DNA of 64,000 nt from Polytrichum commune (GCA_950295325.1 OX485803.1:248001-312000); one strand, 5' to 3'. Numbered from the stretch's first letter, positions 11,689-24,360 are shown. Numbers and translations: made by a program. Notes: generated by a model from the sequence alone, not told the origin.

Positions 11689-12137
11689 ATGGCGATGCTT
11701 GCCCATGTTCCAAATGTTGAGGGTGTAGCTGAGGTGGATTGGAAATCAAAGCGGGAAGTGCTTATGAAGAACAAGGTACATTTTCACACTGTTTCGGTCC
11801 TGTCATTGCGATTTGTTGGTAAATGTCAAAGTTGGCTTAATGAGCAAACTTCACCATTGAGGGCTTGCATTGCCTTGTATTGACTGCTCACTGGATTGCC
11901 TGAGAGTGATCCAATTTGTGGTGATGAGGATTAGTATAAACAATTGCTGCAAGTAGCGAAAATCGTTGACATTGCATGTGCTCACACAACCAGAAGATGA
12001 TATAGTGTTATCAGATTTCTGAACAGGCTGACGTCTGATTGGTTGTGCAGCTGTGGTCAGTCTCCCCAAAGGAAGCATAACTGCCCCAAGAAGAAGGTTA
12101 TATTGTTCTTGATGTGCGCCCAGAAGGAGAATTTCAA
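11689..12137 (+). pseudogene. Rhodanese-like (STR14-type) gene fragment, two exons
   Basis: Exon A (11689-11775) reads 'VAEVDWKSKREVLMKNK' up to a GT donor. Exon B (12051-12137) starts after TTGTGCAG in the same phase, reading 'LWSVSPKEA', then one in-frame TAA, then 'GYIVLDVRPEGEF'. The 'VxWKSxREE', 'V.PKEA' and 'VLLDVRPE.EF' blocks are characteristic of plant chloroplast rhodanese-domain proteins of the STR14 group. The catalytic-loop half of the domain is absent. The stop codon and truncation make it a non-functional captured fragment. The neighbouring ULP2-like piece in the same orientation suggests several captures in one element. Confidence 0.65.
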
Positions 12138-13843
12138 GGGTGTGACTTTGGTGGTCAATCTTTGAGGACTGCACCTGGCAATACCGTGCATCAATATGCC
12201 GACAAGAGAAGCAAACTTCAAAATTTTCGTGATGACATGCCACTTAGAAGTCGATTTTTGTCTTGTAGGCTCATCCAACATGAGAGGTTGATGTACAAGT
12301 GTAAAGACTCATCAAGGAATGGACTCATTGTGTGGACACGAAGTCTCATGTGCACGCATTGATGTAAGAAATTGAAGCTTGTACGCATGGCATGGATGTC
12401 CATATCATTGGCCAAATCAAGAGTGGAATGAATTGTATGAATGAAAATGATTGTGCGGTCATAGTGGCGGATTTGTTGCAACTGGACTGTGATGTAGGCA
12501 AGATGCAGCACAACCCCTGAATTGATACAGAATGTCACAAATGAGGATGGAATTGTATGCATGATTTGGAAATGGGATCCCATAAAGAATGCACTAAAAA
12601 TAACCTATTACTATTGTAATGGGATGTACACAGTGAAGGGGGAATGTGGGTATGAAGTAAAGAAAACATGAAGGAAAAAGATGTGACATGTGGGGAAGTT
12701 GTACAAATTTAGATCCAAAAACAAAACAAAAGCATAGCAAAAGATCGCCCAACAATGTATAAAATGTGAAACATGAATGTGTCTGAAATGTTTGCAAATT
12801 AGCACAAGAAAAAGAAAGCAATGTAGCAAAAATGTATGAATGTTGTGGGAAAGAGGTCCCTAAACACGGGAAAAAGTGGATGCAAAGCATTGGGAGGTTG
12901 CGAATAGCATGCCTTCAAACTAACACAATTGTGTTATGCATGGGCCTCATATTGCATTGCAAATTCGAACTAGGAGTGCATGAAAACTGGTTGAAAAGTA
13001 GTAGAACTGCACGACAATAGTACTCTTGGAATATGTAAATATAGCGAGAACAAGGATGGAAAACGATTGAACAAATAAATGTAGTTTGTGAGAAAATGAT
13101 TTGAGGGTTGAGCCTAAGATAGGGGAATCGCAATGGCGAAAGGTCCAAATTCTGCTTTTCCTTTGCTCTATTCGTGTGTAAGAAGTGTTTAGAATCAAGG
13201 AAATAGACAAAGAGAGGGTGTATATGAAATGAATAAAAATTGGAGAGGAGGTGTCGTGAAACAACCCCGGAGCCATGCAATAAATGTGAGAATTGTTGTT
13301 TGTTGTTGTGAAGGACATGATGCAAATCCGTTGAGAATGGGTGGTACATGGAGATCCAAGTTCGGTTTGTTGGTGTATCCAGAACATCTGAAAAGTAACT
13401 AAAGCACATTGGAATATAGCGTGAATGACATAAGAATATTATAGTGAGAGTGCGGTAAACCAACATAACAAACGTGTGTGTTGTGAGGGAAGCTTGTTGG
13501 ACAATTGTGTGAAAACTTGCCCTACTCAGTGCATGAAGTGGTCTTGGGATGCAACAGAAACGTTACAATTTCATTCTTGTTGAAATTGTTGTTATCTTGT
13601 CACAAAAGGATGTCAACAATGCTCCAACAACGTTGGAAACAGACAAATAACAACGGATTTGGAATGGGACAAGCGCTCTTTTTTGCGTCGGGTCTGTAAC
13701 AGAGATTCCCATGTTGTTAGTTCATTTTTGCAACGGATTTGTTCAATAATGAACACTTTGAGAGGCCCATAAAAACCTCATTTTCGTTGCAAAAGCGTTA
13801 CAGAGGTGTCCCAAAGTGGCTCTAATTTGCTTTACTTGTAGTG
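12138..13843. other. Right part of the CACTA element, subterminal region
   Basis: Purine-rich plus strand without recognisable coding. The last 350 bp contain repeated subterminal motifs (CCAACGTTGGAAA, GAAACGTTAC, TTGCAACGGA, GTTACAGA) before the terminus at 13843. Long minus-strand frames between 12590 and 13470 follow from the purine bias and show no family features. Confidence 0.5.
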
Positions 13844-14135
13844 AAACCATTCCCAAAATCTCGTAGAGATCTTGTGCCAATCAGTACAATCGGCCTTACC
13901 CTTGCTAGGGCGACCTCCATTTCCGAGACCTGCCCGCTTTACACATGACACAAGAACTCGTTTTCGGCATCAGACCATTCACAGCTCGGTCTTTTGTTGC
14001 CTCTTGGTGTCTTTTTGCTTCTTGCGGGAGAATGTAACTGAACTCTGTAATTGCCCTGTTCAGGGTTACTTGGCTCTGAAAATTCATGTCTCCTTCCTTT
14101 GGGAGGATGAGCACCCGAGGTTTCGATACTTGGAT
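13844..14135 (-). pseudogene. Unit 0: N-terminal part of the trihelix exon
   Basis: This matches the first quarter of the trihelix exon of units 1-3, from the acceptor region at 14135 through 'CEWSDAENEFL' to the segment equivalent to 'EISRRFLDKF', where it is cut by the CACTA terminus. The frame is shifted by small indels. The missing next segment, around 'SDQIRRKWD', occurs instead in inverted orientation at 3285-3385. Coding exon 1 is absent upstream. Confidence 0.82.
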
Positions 14136-14560
14136 CTGAAGTATAACAATTCCAGGCAAAGCAAGGTAAGTTGAACATTTATTATACCGATATATCAAAA
14201 TTCCTCGAACTACTAGTTTGGTGCACTGCGTGTTGCTCGTATGAAACATCGTGTTTTCCCTATGGCATCAGGGGCACTGACCTATATCCGGCAAAGTATG
14301 AGGCACTGTAGACCTCATTGAGCCCCATCCAGCACTCCGGCTCACATCAATGTGGGTAAACTTGCAATCCTACACATTGGACTCGAGTACTACATTGATA
14401 CCTTGGGAGGTGACGGGCAAGCCAATGCAAACACCTAGTAACAAATAATACTTCAATAAGCTGCCTCTCTTTGGGTTTCTCACTGGATCAAGAATTAACC
14501 CCAAATTGCTCATTGATCTTCATATAAGTATGGAAATTTTCATACCTATAGAATAGGGAA
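14136..14560 (-). other. Unit 0: intron and flank remnant, leading to a deletion
   Basis: The sequence follows the intron between coding exons 1 and 2 of the other units (compare 29394-29790) as far as about 14520. It then ends at the MITE at 14561. Exon 1 and the leader intron are missing, so the unit 0 gene has lost its 5' end. Confidence 0.65.
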
Positions 14561-14982
14561 CACTACACTAAAAAGGATATTCAGTGTTTGATTATATTTA
14601 ATGTTTTTACCACCTTACCCTGCTCAACACTAATTTCCAATTCCTTGACGATTAGTGTTAGACGTAAATGTGCCGCTACCTTCCCTACTACCACCTCCCT
14701 TCATGTGAAGCATGGATTTCACTGGACTTGAGATTTTAGGTGTGGTGTCCTACCTTCATGCTCGTTGATCTCGTGCCTGCCGAAGTCGACGGCATTTTAG
14801 GGTTGATGTCTTCCTGTCTTACTAACACTAAATTCAAACATGTAACTTCTACATATTACCATAGTTGATATTTAGTGTTTGAATTTACATTTAATGTCAC
14901 TTACTTTCATAGGGTTATTGGCATGTAGTGTATGCGTTCGTATTTAGTGTCTCAAACACTAAATATCCTTTTTAGTGTAGTG
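14561..14982. mobile_element. CACTA-like MITE, 422 bp
   Basis: The terminal inverted repeats of about 30 bp begin CACTACACTAAAAAGGATAT, with one or two mismatches, and AGTGTTTGA continues on both sides. The interior repeats the word 'AGTGTT/AACACT' several times, a typical subterminal pattern. Flanking triplets (GAA and GGA) are not a clean duplication. The element sits at the right edge of a deletion relative to units 1-3. Confidence 0.75.
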
Positions 14983-15755
14983 GGATCTTCAGAACGCTTT
15001 CCAAATTAAACTAGCACCTTTGAGGACCATGTGCGAGCCTGATCCACATGTGACTTCCCACAATCTACTGGGAACTAAACTACAGTGTAGCACTCATCAC
15101 CGAAACTCCATAAAAATTCTGCAATTGGAAAGAAATGAAAAATTAAGGACACCTTACGAGTTGCTAAGTTGCTGGAGCAACTCATGAACGCATTTGAAAG
15201 ACTTACTGACGAGAATTCCAAAAGTGAGACGTGTCACGTGCACAAATTAGTTGTTGGCACTTGGCACTCTGTTTATGGGGATCGACTTGAATTGGTGCAT
15301 CCTGAATTGCTTCAACTTTGAGGACTTGAAATTGAGATCGGGTGGAGAGAGGCACAGAGGAGGCTTCCAGCCTGCGAAGTAGAGCCTCCTTCAATAAGCT
15401 GTTGGGTTTGGTTCCTGAGTGCCTCAGAGCAGTGATTCTTATTTCAAGTGTCGAAGAGAGAAGCATTGGCTACAACGATCAGAGTGGCGCAGCCACATAT
15501 GGATGATTATACCAATTTTGATTCAAATTTATACACACTCATCCAAAAGTTGGCAATCTCATCCAATTTTTTATATAAATTTTATGGATATTTCTGACTA
15601 TTTCATCCACATACATACATGGAATGATCGCATAATATCATGTTTTCTATTTTTAAATTTCACAAATCACAGGCACATAGACAGATTAAAAATCACTGCC
15701 TCAGATATGGTGGAGACATTTTGAGAAGCAGACACACAAATGGAGAAGCACCTAA
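14983..15755 (-). other. Unit 0: remnant of the 5' flank and leader exon
   Basis: The sequence aligns with 30490-31040 and 48180-48750, that is, the region upstream of coding exon 1 including the non-coding leader exon. A stretch at about 15500-15710 has no counterpart there. It contains an 87-residue minus frame (15203-15466), but the same frame is interrupted in the sister units, so it is not coding. Confidence 0.65.
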
Positions 15756-16169
15756 GGGCCGCTTTACACTACGGTTGAGAAGTGCACCGGTCGGTCAAGA
15801 ATTTTCGCCCAAGACATGGTTGTTTGAGGCGAGGGATGGTGTCCTAGAGAAGATGAAAAGACAATAAAATAATGCCTTAAGAAGTCTTGACCGGCCATAG
15901 TGTAACCACCTAGAGGAGAAGCGTATTGGACAACTTCACAAAACGGTCAAAGCCGGCCATAGTAGAAACCTTACCCCCTAAATGACCATTGTATTGATAT
16001 TTTAAGAAATTATATTGATAAAAAAAAATGTATATGGCAATGTTTTCGAACTTCTTTCATGACAATAATGTATTTGAAAATGTTCCACCTCTATAATACA
16101 TCCAAATTAAGGTAAATAAGTAGGTAACATTATCTTCTTCTATTTTTTAAAGAAATTACATGTTGGTAT

Positions 16170-16920
16170 AGTCCAACCTCGTTAATACGACACCCTCAAT
16201 ATTACGACACATTTTTACTAGACCAAACTTTTTAGTTCAAAACTCCCTCTTTTATACGACTAGAACACTCGATAATGCAACATATAGAATCTCCGATTTG
16301 TCATATTAAAGAGGTAGTTAATGTTGTAATTCCTTTCATCTATACAATGTACATCTAAAATACATCCATTTTCACTTGGGAACCACTTGGGAACTTCACT
16401 TATTGTTGGGAACTTAATGGTAATTAGGGTTACTAGTGTAGAATAGACATGGTTAGGGTGAGAGTGGCCTCCTCCCTTGTATGTTGCCTTGTACACGGGT
16501 GATATAATATCACCAATATCTTGATCCTAAGCGTCATGCATCATTGTTGTCTAGTTTCTTATTAAAGAACTCTTTATATTTTGGTGTCAATGAAATTATT
16601 AGTTTCCAAAAGTTAGATGGGAATTTAGATAAGATGACAGTTGCTAACTTGGGTAGGCAACACCAAAGATCTTTGGACTCTTATTTTAAGAGTTCTTGAG
16701 AGTATTTGTAATTGTTTGGAGTTATAAGTTATTATTACATACCATCTATATTGTTTAAATTCAAAAATATATTTTTAAGCTCATATTACTTATGTTTTCA
16801 TATTCCCTCAATAATATGACAACTTTACGTCATTTTTCATATTAATGAGAAGACAACAACTCAATAATACGACTTTTTTTGTACTTCCCAAAAATGTCAT
16901 ACTAAAGAGGGAGAAAAATG
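16170..16920. mobile_element. Possible pogo/mariner-type remnant
   Basis: The left side carries 'CCAACCTCGTTAATACGACA' and repeated 'ATACGAC' words. The right side carries the inverted forms ('GTCATACTAAAGAGG'). Such 'cctc..taatacgac' ends recall plant pogo/mariner-like elements with TA targets. The exact ends and duplication could not be fixed. It lies inside the Harbinger-like element. Confidence 0.3.
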
Positions 16921-17138
16921 TGCAAAGATTTCTCTTTGGTCCATCACACCCCCTTACGTTTCATAACCACGTGTGATAAAATTTTGCTACCCTATATTAT
17001 ATGCCATATATAATTTAAAATTTTATGATGTTTTTTCTACATATGCATAACCGTTGATAAAATCTTTTGTATGTATTTTTGAAATTTTTAGGCATCTTAA
17101 TTTTTGTAGTAATTGGTTCAATTCAATTTTGCGTCATT

Positions 17139-17904
17139 CCCGGGTAGGGCACTCGCGAAAATTTATTAAACCATGTGAGAAAGAATGTAGGGTATTTTTT
17201 ATTCATTTGTGAGAAAATTTATACAATTCTTCGATATAATGAAGCACCTCTTCAATTACAAAGTTGTGTGTATAAAAAAATAAGGGTACCATATAATGCA
17301 TCAATTTATCTAATTCTTTCAATCTAAAATAAGGTTGGGAATAGTAGGTAGAGAAAAAAAATTGAGGCAGAGGTATACAATGCATTTTATGGTGGTCAAT
17401 GGATGAAAAAATATTCATTTTCAATCCAAATTCCCGAATGGAAAATTTGGATGACGAGGGTTTTGGTGTTCTTTGCTTTGTGCGTTGTATCTTTGATTTT
17501 TGCCTAGGGTTGCTTGCTTCAAGTTTGTTTGATTTGAACATTGTTTGATGTATCTTTGGAACAATAAGAGGTCCTAATAATGCTTCAAGTTTTTATGTTT
17601 TGCTACATTGTTTGATGTCTTTAGTCTAGACATGGTTTATTGAATTTTCACTACAAACTTTCAAGAGTCCTATTATTCGTCATTCATGGGGTCAAATATA
17701 AAAATTATAAGGAACATAGGTACTAGAAACTAGTTCACTTGCGACTTTATAAATACAATTAGGGTCATCTAAAATGACAAAATTTATATTTATCTGTACT
17801 GATAGGGTGTAAAGAATTCCAATTTCTTAGATAAATAGCCTCATGATAAATACCCTTCCGTCGCAGATGGGTTATTAAATACATGTATGAGTGCCCTACC
17901 CGGG
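17139..17904. mobile_element. hAT-like MITE nested in the Harbinger-like element, 766 bp
   Basis: The inverted terminal repeats begin CCCGGGTAGGGCACTC and are perfect over at least 12 bp. The element is flanked by the 8-bp direct repeat GCGTCATT (17131-17138 and 17905-17912). The interior is AT-rich with no coding frame of note. It is the third member of the family seen at 597 and 6750. Confidence 0.85.
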
Positions 17905-18409
17905 GCGTCATTCTAGTTAGAAACGGTATGCTTTATTATTATTATTTTTTTAAATCATCAAATTTGGTTACCATTTTTTACAGCGTTATAGATACCATGT
18001 ATAACAATTGATAAAATTTTGACCCATTTTGGTGATGCTATATGTAGAATGTAGATTTGTTTTATCACATGTGGTGTTCAACTTGACAATGGAGTGCACC
18101 CCCCGAGAGATTTCTCTAAGGAAGAAATATTTTATTGAGGTTGGAGTTCTCCAGAGGCCAAGTTTGTTGTCCGAGGCTTTGAGGTTGCCCAAGAAACTTG
18201 ACCTCCGGAGAATTCTCCTTGGAAAAAGCGTTGCCACATTGCCAACCATTTCATTTTTTCATCCATGTACAAAGTTCTCCACCAAAGGACTCTTGGCCGT
18301 AGAATAAACCACCACCGGACAAGAGTGTCACTCTCGGCCAATCAAATTTCAGATTCCCCTAGAATTCCTGACCGGAGGACTTCTTGACCGTAGTGTAAAG
18401 CGGCCCTAA

Positions 18410-18684
18410 GTTAAGTTAGCTATTAGAGACAAAAGAAGCGATTGCGATCATCAATGCCATGGATGTATGAGAGCTAAGTCACTTCATGAAATATGTCGGA
18501 TGAGCATCTACTCCTCCTCCTATGGGACACTACGTAACCTAAGTTCACACAACATTGGGTCCAGAGTTAGCATTATTCAGCTGCTATCGGCTATTTCAGT
18601 CTAATAATATTCAATGACATGCCTCACCCAAATCTCACTTGTTCTTAGCTTGAGTCTACTTACTTACAAGCATCCATAAGGTAT
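18410..18684 (-). other. Unit 0: distal 5' flank of the gene
   Basis: The sequence resumes homology to 31060-31200 (upstream region of the unit 1 gene) immediately after the Harbinger-like element, confirming that the element split one ancestral flank. No gene is present. Confidence 0.6.
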
Positions 18685-21600
18685 AATTCTAGCACCTTAC
18701 ATGACATATTTCTAGTCCCACCCAATCTTGTCACTCAATCGAATAATGTTAGGAAGCATAACTTAGAAGTGTGTAGAATAATAATTAGTGCTCAATTATG
18801 TGGGCCTTATCATGTGGAGCTTTGACATGGGCCATCCCTACACCCAAAAAAGGGTAAAAGAATGCATCCATGTTAACCCATAAAGGCCAAGGCAAACTGT
18901 CTGTCTATAATCACCTCTGCCCGACAATAATGGTGTCCACATTTACGTTTCAATCCTCTTACCTTGGACACTTGGACAACTGAAAGTTTTTAAGAACTAT
19001 ATTAATCCTACAGAGCTTTCATGCATATGATCAAATTTACCATAAGAGGTGCCAATTATTTAAAATGGTCTTTTGATTTCAACTCAATTGTTTTAGATAA
19101 TTCGAAAGATTTTGGTTCAACTTTTAGAGATTAAAATAGTGATAAAAGCATATGCTCACATGTTGTGTACAATCAATTTGTGATGTTCCATACGAATGTA
19201 TTGTCTCTTTCAAATGACTAATTTTGGAAGGATGGATGAAGATGCAAATGAAACCATTTCTGTTCAATTGTTTTGTGACAATAGATTGGATAGGTAACAA
19301 CTTCCAAAAAGAAGAAAATAAAATATGATGATTTATTTTTATTTTTATTTTTGGTTAATCACATGTGCAACTCATATATATCTTATCACCGATTGAGTGT
19401 AATAGAAACATCACATCTTTGAGAGAGGAGGTTTGCAATTCCAAATATCAATAAATTGACACTCCAAATAAAACTTTAAACCTTGTGGATGTAGCCAAGT
19501 TAAAAATCTTTCAACAATTTTCCTATAATATAAAGAACACTCTAGGTTGCAAAGTCATTCATATGATGTCATATGAATATTCAAAAATTGTAAGAGACCC
19601 TTGAGGGTCATTCAAGTTTGAGGATCAACACCCAAAACCCACCTTATTCATGGTAGTTTCAGTCCAATATTTTTATTTTACAAACCACCATCTTTGCAAT
19701 AGTCATCGTAGACATAGGTTGGTGATGTTGATTACAATGTTGAGTTTTACTAGCATCTTGTAACTCCATCACAAATGTCATCATGCTTAGCATTTAAAGC
19801 ATTTTGAGGTTTCCATGTTAACGCTTGACCCTCAATAGCCTAAGCATTCCAAAATGTAAGTCTCAACTTCAAATCATTGTATTGTGCAAGTGTGCTTGTA
19901 TATATATATATATATATAAATTCCCAAACCGGCGGCAAAACTAGGATTCATACAATTCTAGACAAAGCCGGTGGTCGACGTCATCCTCTGAATCTCCTCA
20001 ATATCATGACTTCTTCCCAAAACTTTGTTGTGGTGCATCACATGTCATTTTTATTAGTTTATTATCATGCATTTTCGATCATAGAGTTGTGTGATTGCAC
20101 TATGTTTTTGTTTGTTATCAAACAATGCATGCATAATTCTAGACTATCCAAAAATCTATCATTACATAACTACCAATCAATAAGTTTTAAACTCTTTATC
20201 ACCTTTATAGCTTGATCAAAGCATCTAATAAATTTTAACTTATACCCCATGAAATGCTGACATTTAAAGAGATATGTTAATAGTTCGATCACTTCAAGAT
20301 CATCATGATATGCATAAAAAAAAATTCCATCAATCTATATAATTTATAATTACAGTCTATTGTATCAAGTTATGTCACCAAGACAACAAGATGTTGGGAT
20401 TCTCAAAGTATTCACTTGTAAGTTGTAAATTCAATATGAGAGACCAGAAGGATGTTTTGTATTTAAAACTAATGGATGTAATTTTTGATGAGGCTCCAAA
20501 GCCTTGGTCACCTTATAAGGTGCCCAAAACCCTGAAATTTCCCATCCTCCATACGCCCCTTGTTAAATTACCAACACTTTCACCCACTTGTGGACTCGTG
20601 GACAGTTCATTTCAAGACATTAAATTCTGCTCTAAATTAGTTTTACATTTGATTTCCCATTTTTGAGTTACATATAAACTAGTTGTCAACCAACCATTGT
20701 GGAGTGGCTTGGGGGTTAAAATATATAAGTTGCATTTAGGGTCCGGGGGAACACCTTTCACTAAAAGCATATGTCATGTGCGTGTGTCACCTTCATTTTA
20801 ATACCCCTAATATACAAGTTTTGGGTGGACAAAAATATGGTATACATACAAATGTCACAGTTAAGAAAGCGCGCGTGTGTATACATATACAATAAAAAAA
20901 TCAAATAACAAGGTAGTACCATAAGTTGTGTATACAAGAAAAAAAGGCTTGGAGAAAAACAAGCCTCCAATATTAGTATTGAGAAACACTTCACTATTGG
21001 TTAAGGAAGTCATGGAACTTAGTCTATCATCCACTGGATGTAATTCATACAAATTACTTCCCACCAGAATTGTTGTTATAGCCAACATAATTACCATTTT
21101 CAAGTCTATCATGATGTAGTCGGTCATATCACAAGTCCACATTGAGCCACTTCACCTTTGATACCAACATAACCCTATTTTCATGTTCAAAGGTCGGTTC
21201 ATGAGGACAATTGGATCTCTATATTGTACTCACCTATTTGCTATCTTCCAACACATCTTACTGTATACACACTCCCTGAGAATAAACTCTTGGTGACAAA
21301 TGGCTTTTATGATTGCGATGATAGTGGAGGAGCCATCCATATCTTGGATGAAATATAAAGATGTTCGATGATTGTCTCTAGCTTAAGCCCTGCTTAAATT
21401 TTGAAAATCTCCTATATATGTATGCCCTTGTTGTAAATTTATATGCATGTCCAATGTTCCATAAAACACAACATACACACAATATACCCACATTGTCAAC
21501 ACAAAAGTACCCTAGCCCTATGTATGTTTTGTATACCATGTTCAAATCAATACCCCTTATGTGCACCCACATGCTACATGCACAAAAGTGCAATGCGCCC

Positions 21601-22960
21601 CCTAGGATTTAGGGGTTGTATTGGAGCATGTGTGATAAGGACTTCATAGTATATCCTCAATTGCATACCAAAATGTGTATATATATGCAAGTCTAAATAT
21701 GGAGAAAATACATGCGATAGATGTGCATATGATCTCAAGGAATATATTTTCAAATGCCATATCCACATATGTTTATATATGAACATATGTTTGTATATAT
21801 GTATGCATGTATGTTTATTTTATACACATGTCATTATTCAAATCTATTTAATATTCATTAGTAGGACATTACCTTAATTGATTATAATGTGGAAATTATT
21901 CAACCCCATAGTATCTACCAAGGAGTTCATAAAGGGTTCATGATCATTATGCCCCATTTGAGGAAAATGATCGATTCTCCCCGTAATGTTGTGATATCTT
22001 AAAAGGAAAATTCATCTTGTAATTTTGATGGAAACCTTGATACGATTGGCTACAATAAAACATACCATATAGCAATTGGTGGAAATCTGCCAAAAAAAAA
22101 CATGAAGTGATACAAATGTCAAAATGTCATAAGAGGTGAGAGAAACATGAGGCACAAGCAATAACCAATCTTGAATATTTGTGAACACATATTCTATACA
22201 TGATAGCCAACCTCAATAGGCAAATTCGAAATAAGATATCATTAGAAATACCTACTTTCAAACATGAATCTACCATTTGAAAGCAAAAGTCTCATTTGGT
22301 ATGTTTATAAGTCGGATTCTAGAACTTGACTTCTAAAATTGATGTAGTTGATTATTATAGTATCTTAAATTGAACCATGCATGCCAATTCCTTTAAACCA
22401 TATGTTTGTTACATGCATGTGTATTGGTTAATCGCAAGTGATGTGGCATATTATAGCATAAGGTAGCGCATCAAGCATGTGTAATAAACTTGGTGGATAT
22501 AATTTGCACATGGATTGTTAATCTCTGGCCTCATATTATGTTTACTTGTTTTTAAGTAGGGAAACGAACAAAGTTATTGTGTGCATTGGATTCATGTAGT
22601 TGAATTTGCCAAATAAGACCCATCTATTGGACACCTATTGAAAGAAGAACAAGAAAAAGAAAGTCAAAGCAAGTGTCAAGAGTTTTATTGAAAGGTATAA
22701 ATTTACCATGCCCTAGCTAATAACAAAGAGTTAATGGTTAAATTAAATTTCACGGCCACATAAACATGAGGTTTCCTAGTTAAATCTAGGGCTCACAAGT
22801 TAGGTAAATACCTTGCCCTACATGCGAACTTGCAAATTTCTACTTAAATTCAAGGGCTACCAATTCTAATTATCTACCATGCCCTACTAGCTAATGCCAA
22901 GATTCTAACAAGTTGATAAAATCCCCTACCTTAGCAAACCAACAAAATATGGATATGTAC
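18685..22960. repeat. Tandem-unit block R-A, copy in unit 0
   Basis: A non-coding AT-rich block that aligns along its length with 39520-43290 and 54990-58530, with many substitutions and small indels. Short open frames (for example 19877-20215 and 21418-21649) are not kept open across the three copies, so I do not call genes. It contains (TA)n and TATG-type simple repeats near 19900 and 21780. It lacks the palindromic MITE present in the other two copies, giving an empty site near 20900. Confidence 0.8.
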
Positions 22961-24360
22961 CTTGTTGGGCAATGTGTTCATGGTGTCCAAGCGTGTGTCC
23001 AAGTGTCATGCAAACTCTTTATGTTTGTTTTGATCCTAATATAACATCGTAGTACAATCTTGAGGAAGTCAAGAAGGCTTGAAAGCTACATGTTTATGTT
23101 GCAATTTATTTCGGTATAGACAACATGTCGTGGTCTACTTCTATCTCATTGCAAGAACATTCCATAATGCAGTCTGCTAGAATGGGTTTCATACGTTTAT
23201 ATTTGCAGACAAAAACTGATGTTCCTAAGAAACAAGACCAAGAGATTGCTGAAATGAGTTTGAGTACAAGCACTTTTTAACATGTCCCAAAACTTACAAT
23301 TTAGGATTTTAGATGGTTCATGGAGACTTGTAACAATGATAGTCAAACGGCGTGTAGAGGGCTTGAAAAGTCATTTAAATCAATTGCATATGTAATTTGT
23401 CACTTGAATTACACATTGATATTTTCACAATATTAATTAATTTATGAATCTAATATTGGAGAAATTTTGACTCTCATAAATACCATAGGCTATAGTTGAT
23501 GATGACATTCAAAATAATACCAAAACCAATCTTGCACACAAATTGTCGGCGACGTACATTAAAGGGTTCACAATTCTTACAGAGTATATGCAAATCATAC
23601 ATTGGTGTGTTCTAACAATATTTGATTTCTTGCAATAATCATATTAATGTTGTTGAAACTAATTTTCTATGCTCATAAATATCATTGGCTACACTTATGA
23701 TAACTTAGCATTCATAGTTCTACCGAGATTCACTCCCACACAAGGCATGTGAGCAAGATCCAATTAAGGGCGTGGCAGCATCATAAATATGTCACAAATT
23801 GAGCTTGCAACTCTCAATTTACAAGTGATCTTGCGTCTAAAGCAAAAAAAAAAAACCCTCAGATAATAAAATTCAAATTCAAATGATTGTAACGCTAATA
23901 TATCAAACGCTAAATATTCGTCTCAACCAATAGTATGAGAGAAAGCTTGTATTGTGACAAACTAGTTGAACAGTCAGAAAAAATCATAATATAAGGACCC
24001 ACTCTGGACTCAGAGGCCAAGTGACTGGGAGTCCAAGAAGTTGGAAGTTGGCAATTGGAAGTGGAAGCCGAAGCCGAAGCCGAAGCCGAAGAGAGGGAAT
24101 TACCATATACAAACATGCTTGCACCCAAACATCATCTCACATTCTCCACATCATTCATCCTTGTTGATGTGGGCACATGCCATGCCCAACAAATCTCAGC
24201 CATACGTTTTCATTGACATCCATCGGCTCACAAAGTGCCTCAAGCGCGACCCTTCAAATATGTGTCATGATAACGTATGCGTAGGCTAGGTATCAACGCC
24301 CACAAGTATTGGTGGAGATGTGGGGTGGCGCTTCAAGTTAAACCACACTGTTGGATCTAG
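22961..24360. other. Gene-free stretch between unit 0 and unit 1
   Basis: Homology to the other R-A copies ends near 22960. The stretch holds no recognisable gene. A short GAAGCC-type repeat lies at about 24060-24090. Confidence 0.5.

Larger units (their letters stand above)
3986..13843. mobile_element. CACTA (En/Spm)-type element, about 9.9 kb, carrying host gene fragments
   Basis: The left end reads CACTACTACAATGGGGGC and the right end, reverse-complemented, CACTACAAGTAAAGC. The first 45 bp of the two ends are alignable, sharing a CAA(A)TTTAGA block. Both ends carry scattered copies of subterminal motifs such as TTTCCAACG and GTAACG, as CACTA elements do. The flanking trinucleotides are AAT and AAA, so a 3-bp target duplication is only approximate. 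I recognise no CACTA transposase, so the element is probably non-autonomous. Inside are exon-like plus-strand fragments and a nested hAT-like MITE. Both flanks are pieces of the unit 0 trihelix exon. Confidence 0.68.
15756..18406. mobile_element. PIF/Harbinger-like non-autonomous element, 2651 bp
   Basis: The ends are inverted repeats beginning GGGCCGCTTTACACTACGGT. The element is flanked by TAA (15753-15755 and 18407-18409), the 3-bp duplication favoured by PIF/Harbinger elements. Further copies of a terminal-like motif ('GACCGGCCATAGTGTAA') lie about 130 bp inside. No transposase or Myb-like ORF is visible. It is inserted in the unit 0 gene upstream region and itself hosts a hAT-like MITE at 17139. 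Confidence 0.75.

Noticed and set aside
12590-13470. Long minus-strand reading frames (98-183 residues) in the right part of the CACTA element
   Set aside because: Two frames overlap over the same bases, composition is driven by purine bias of the opposite strand, and no domain or splice context is visible.
15203-15466. 87-residue minus frame in the unit 0 leader exon
   Set aside because: The homologous sequence in units 1-3 has stops in this frame, so it is untranslated leader.
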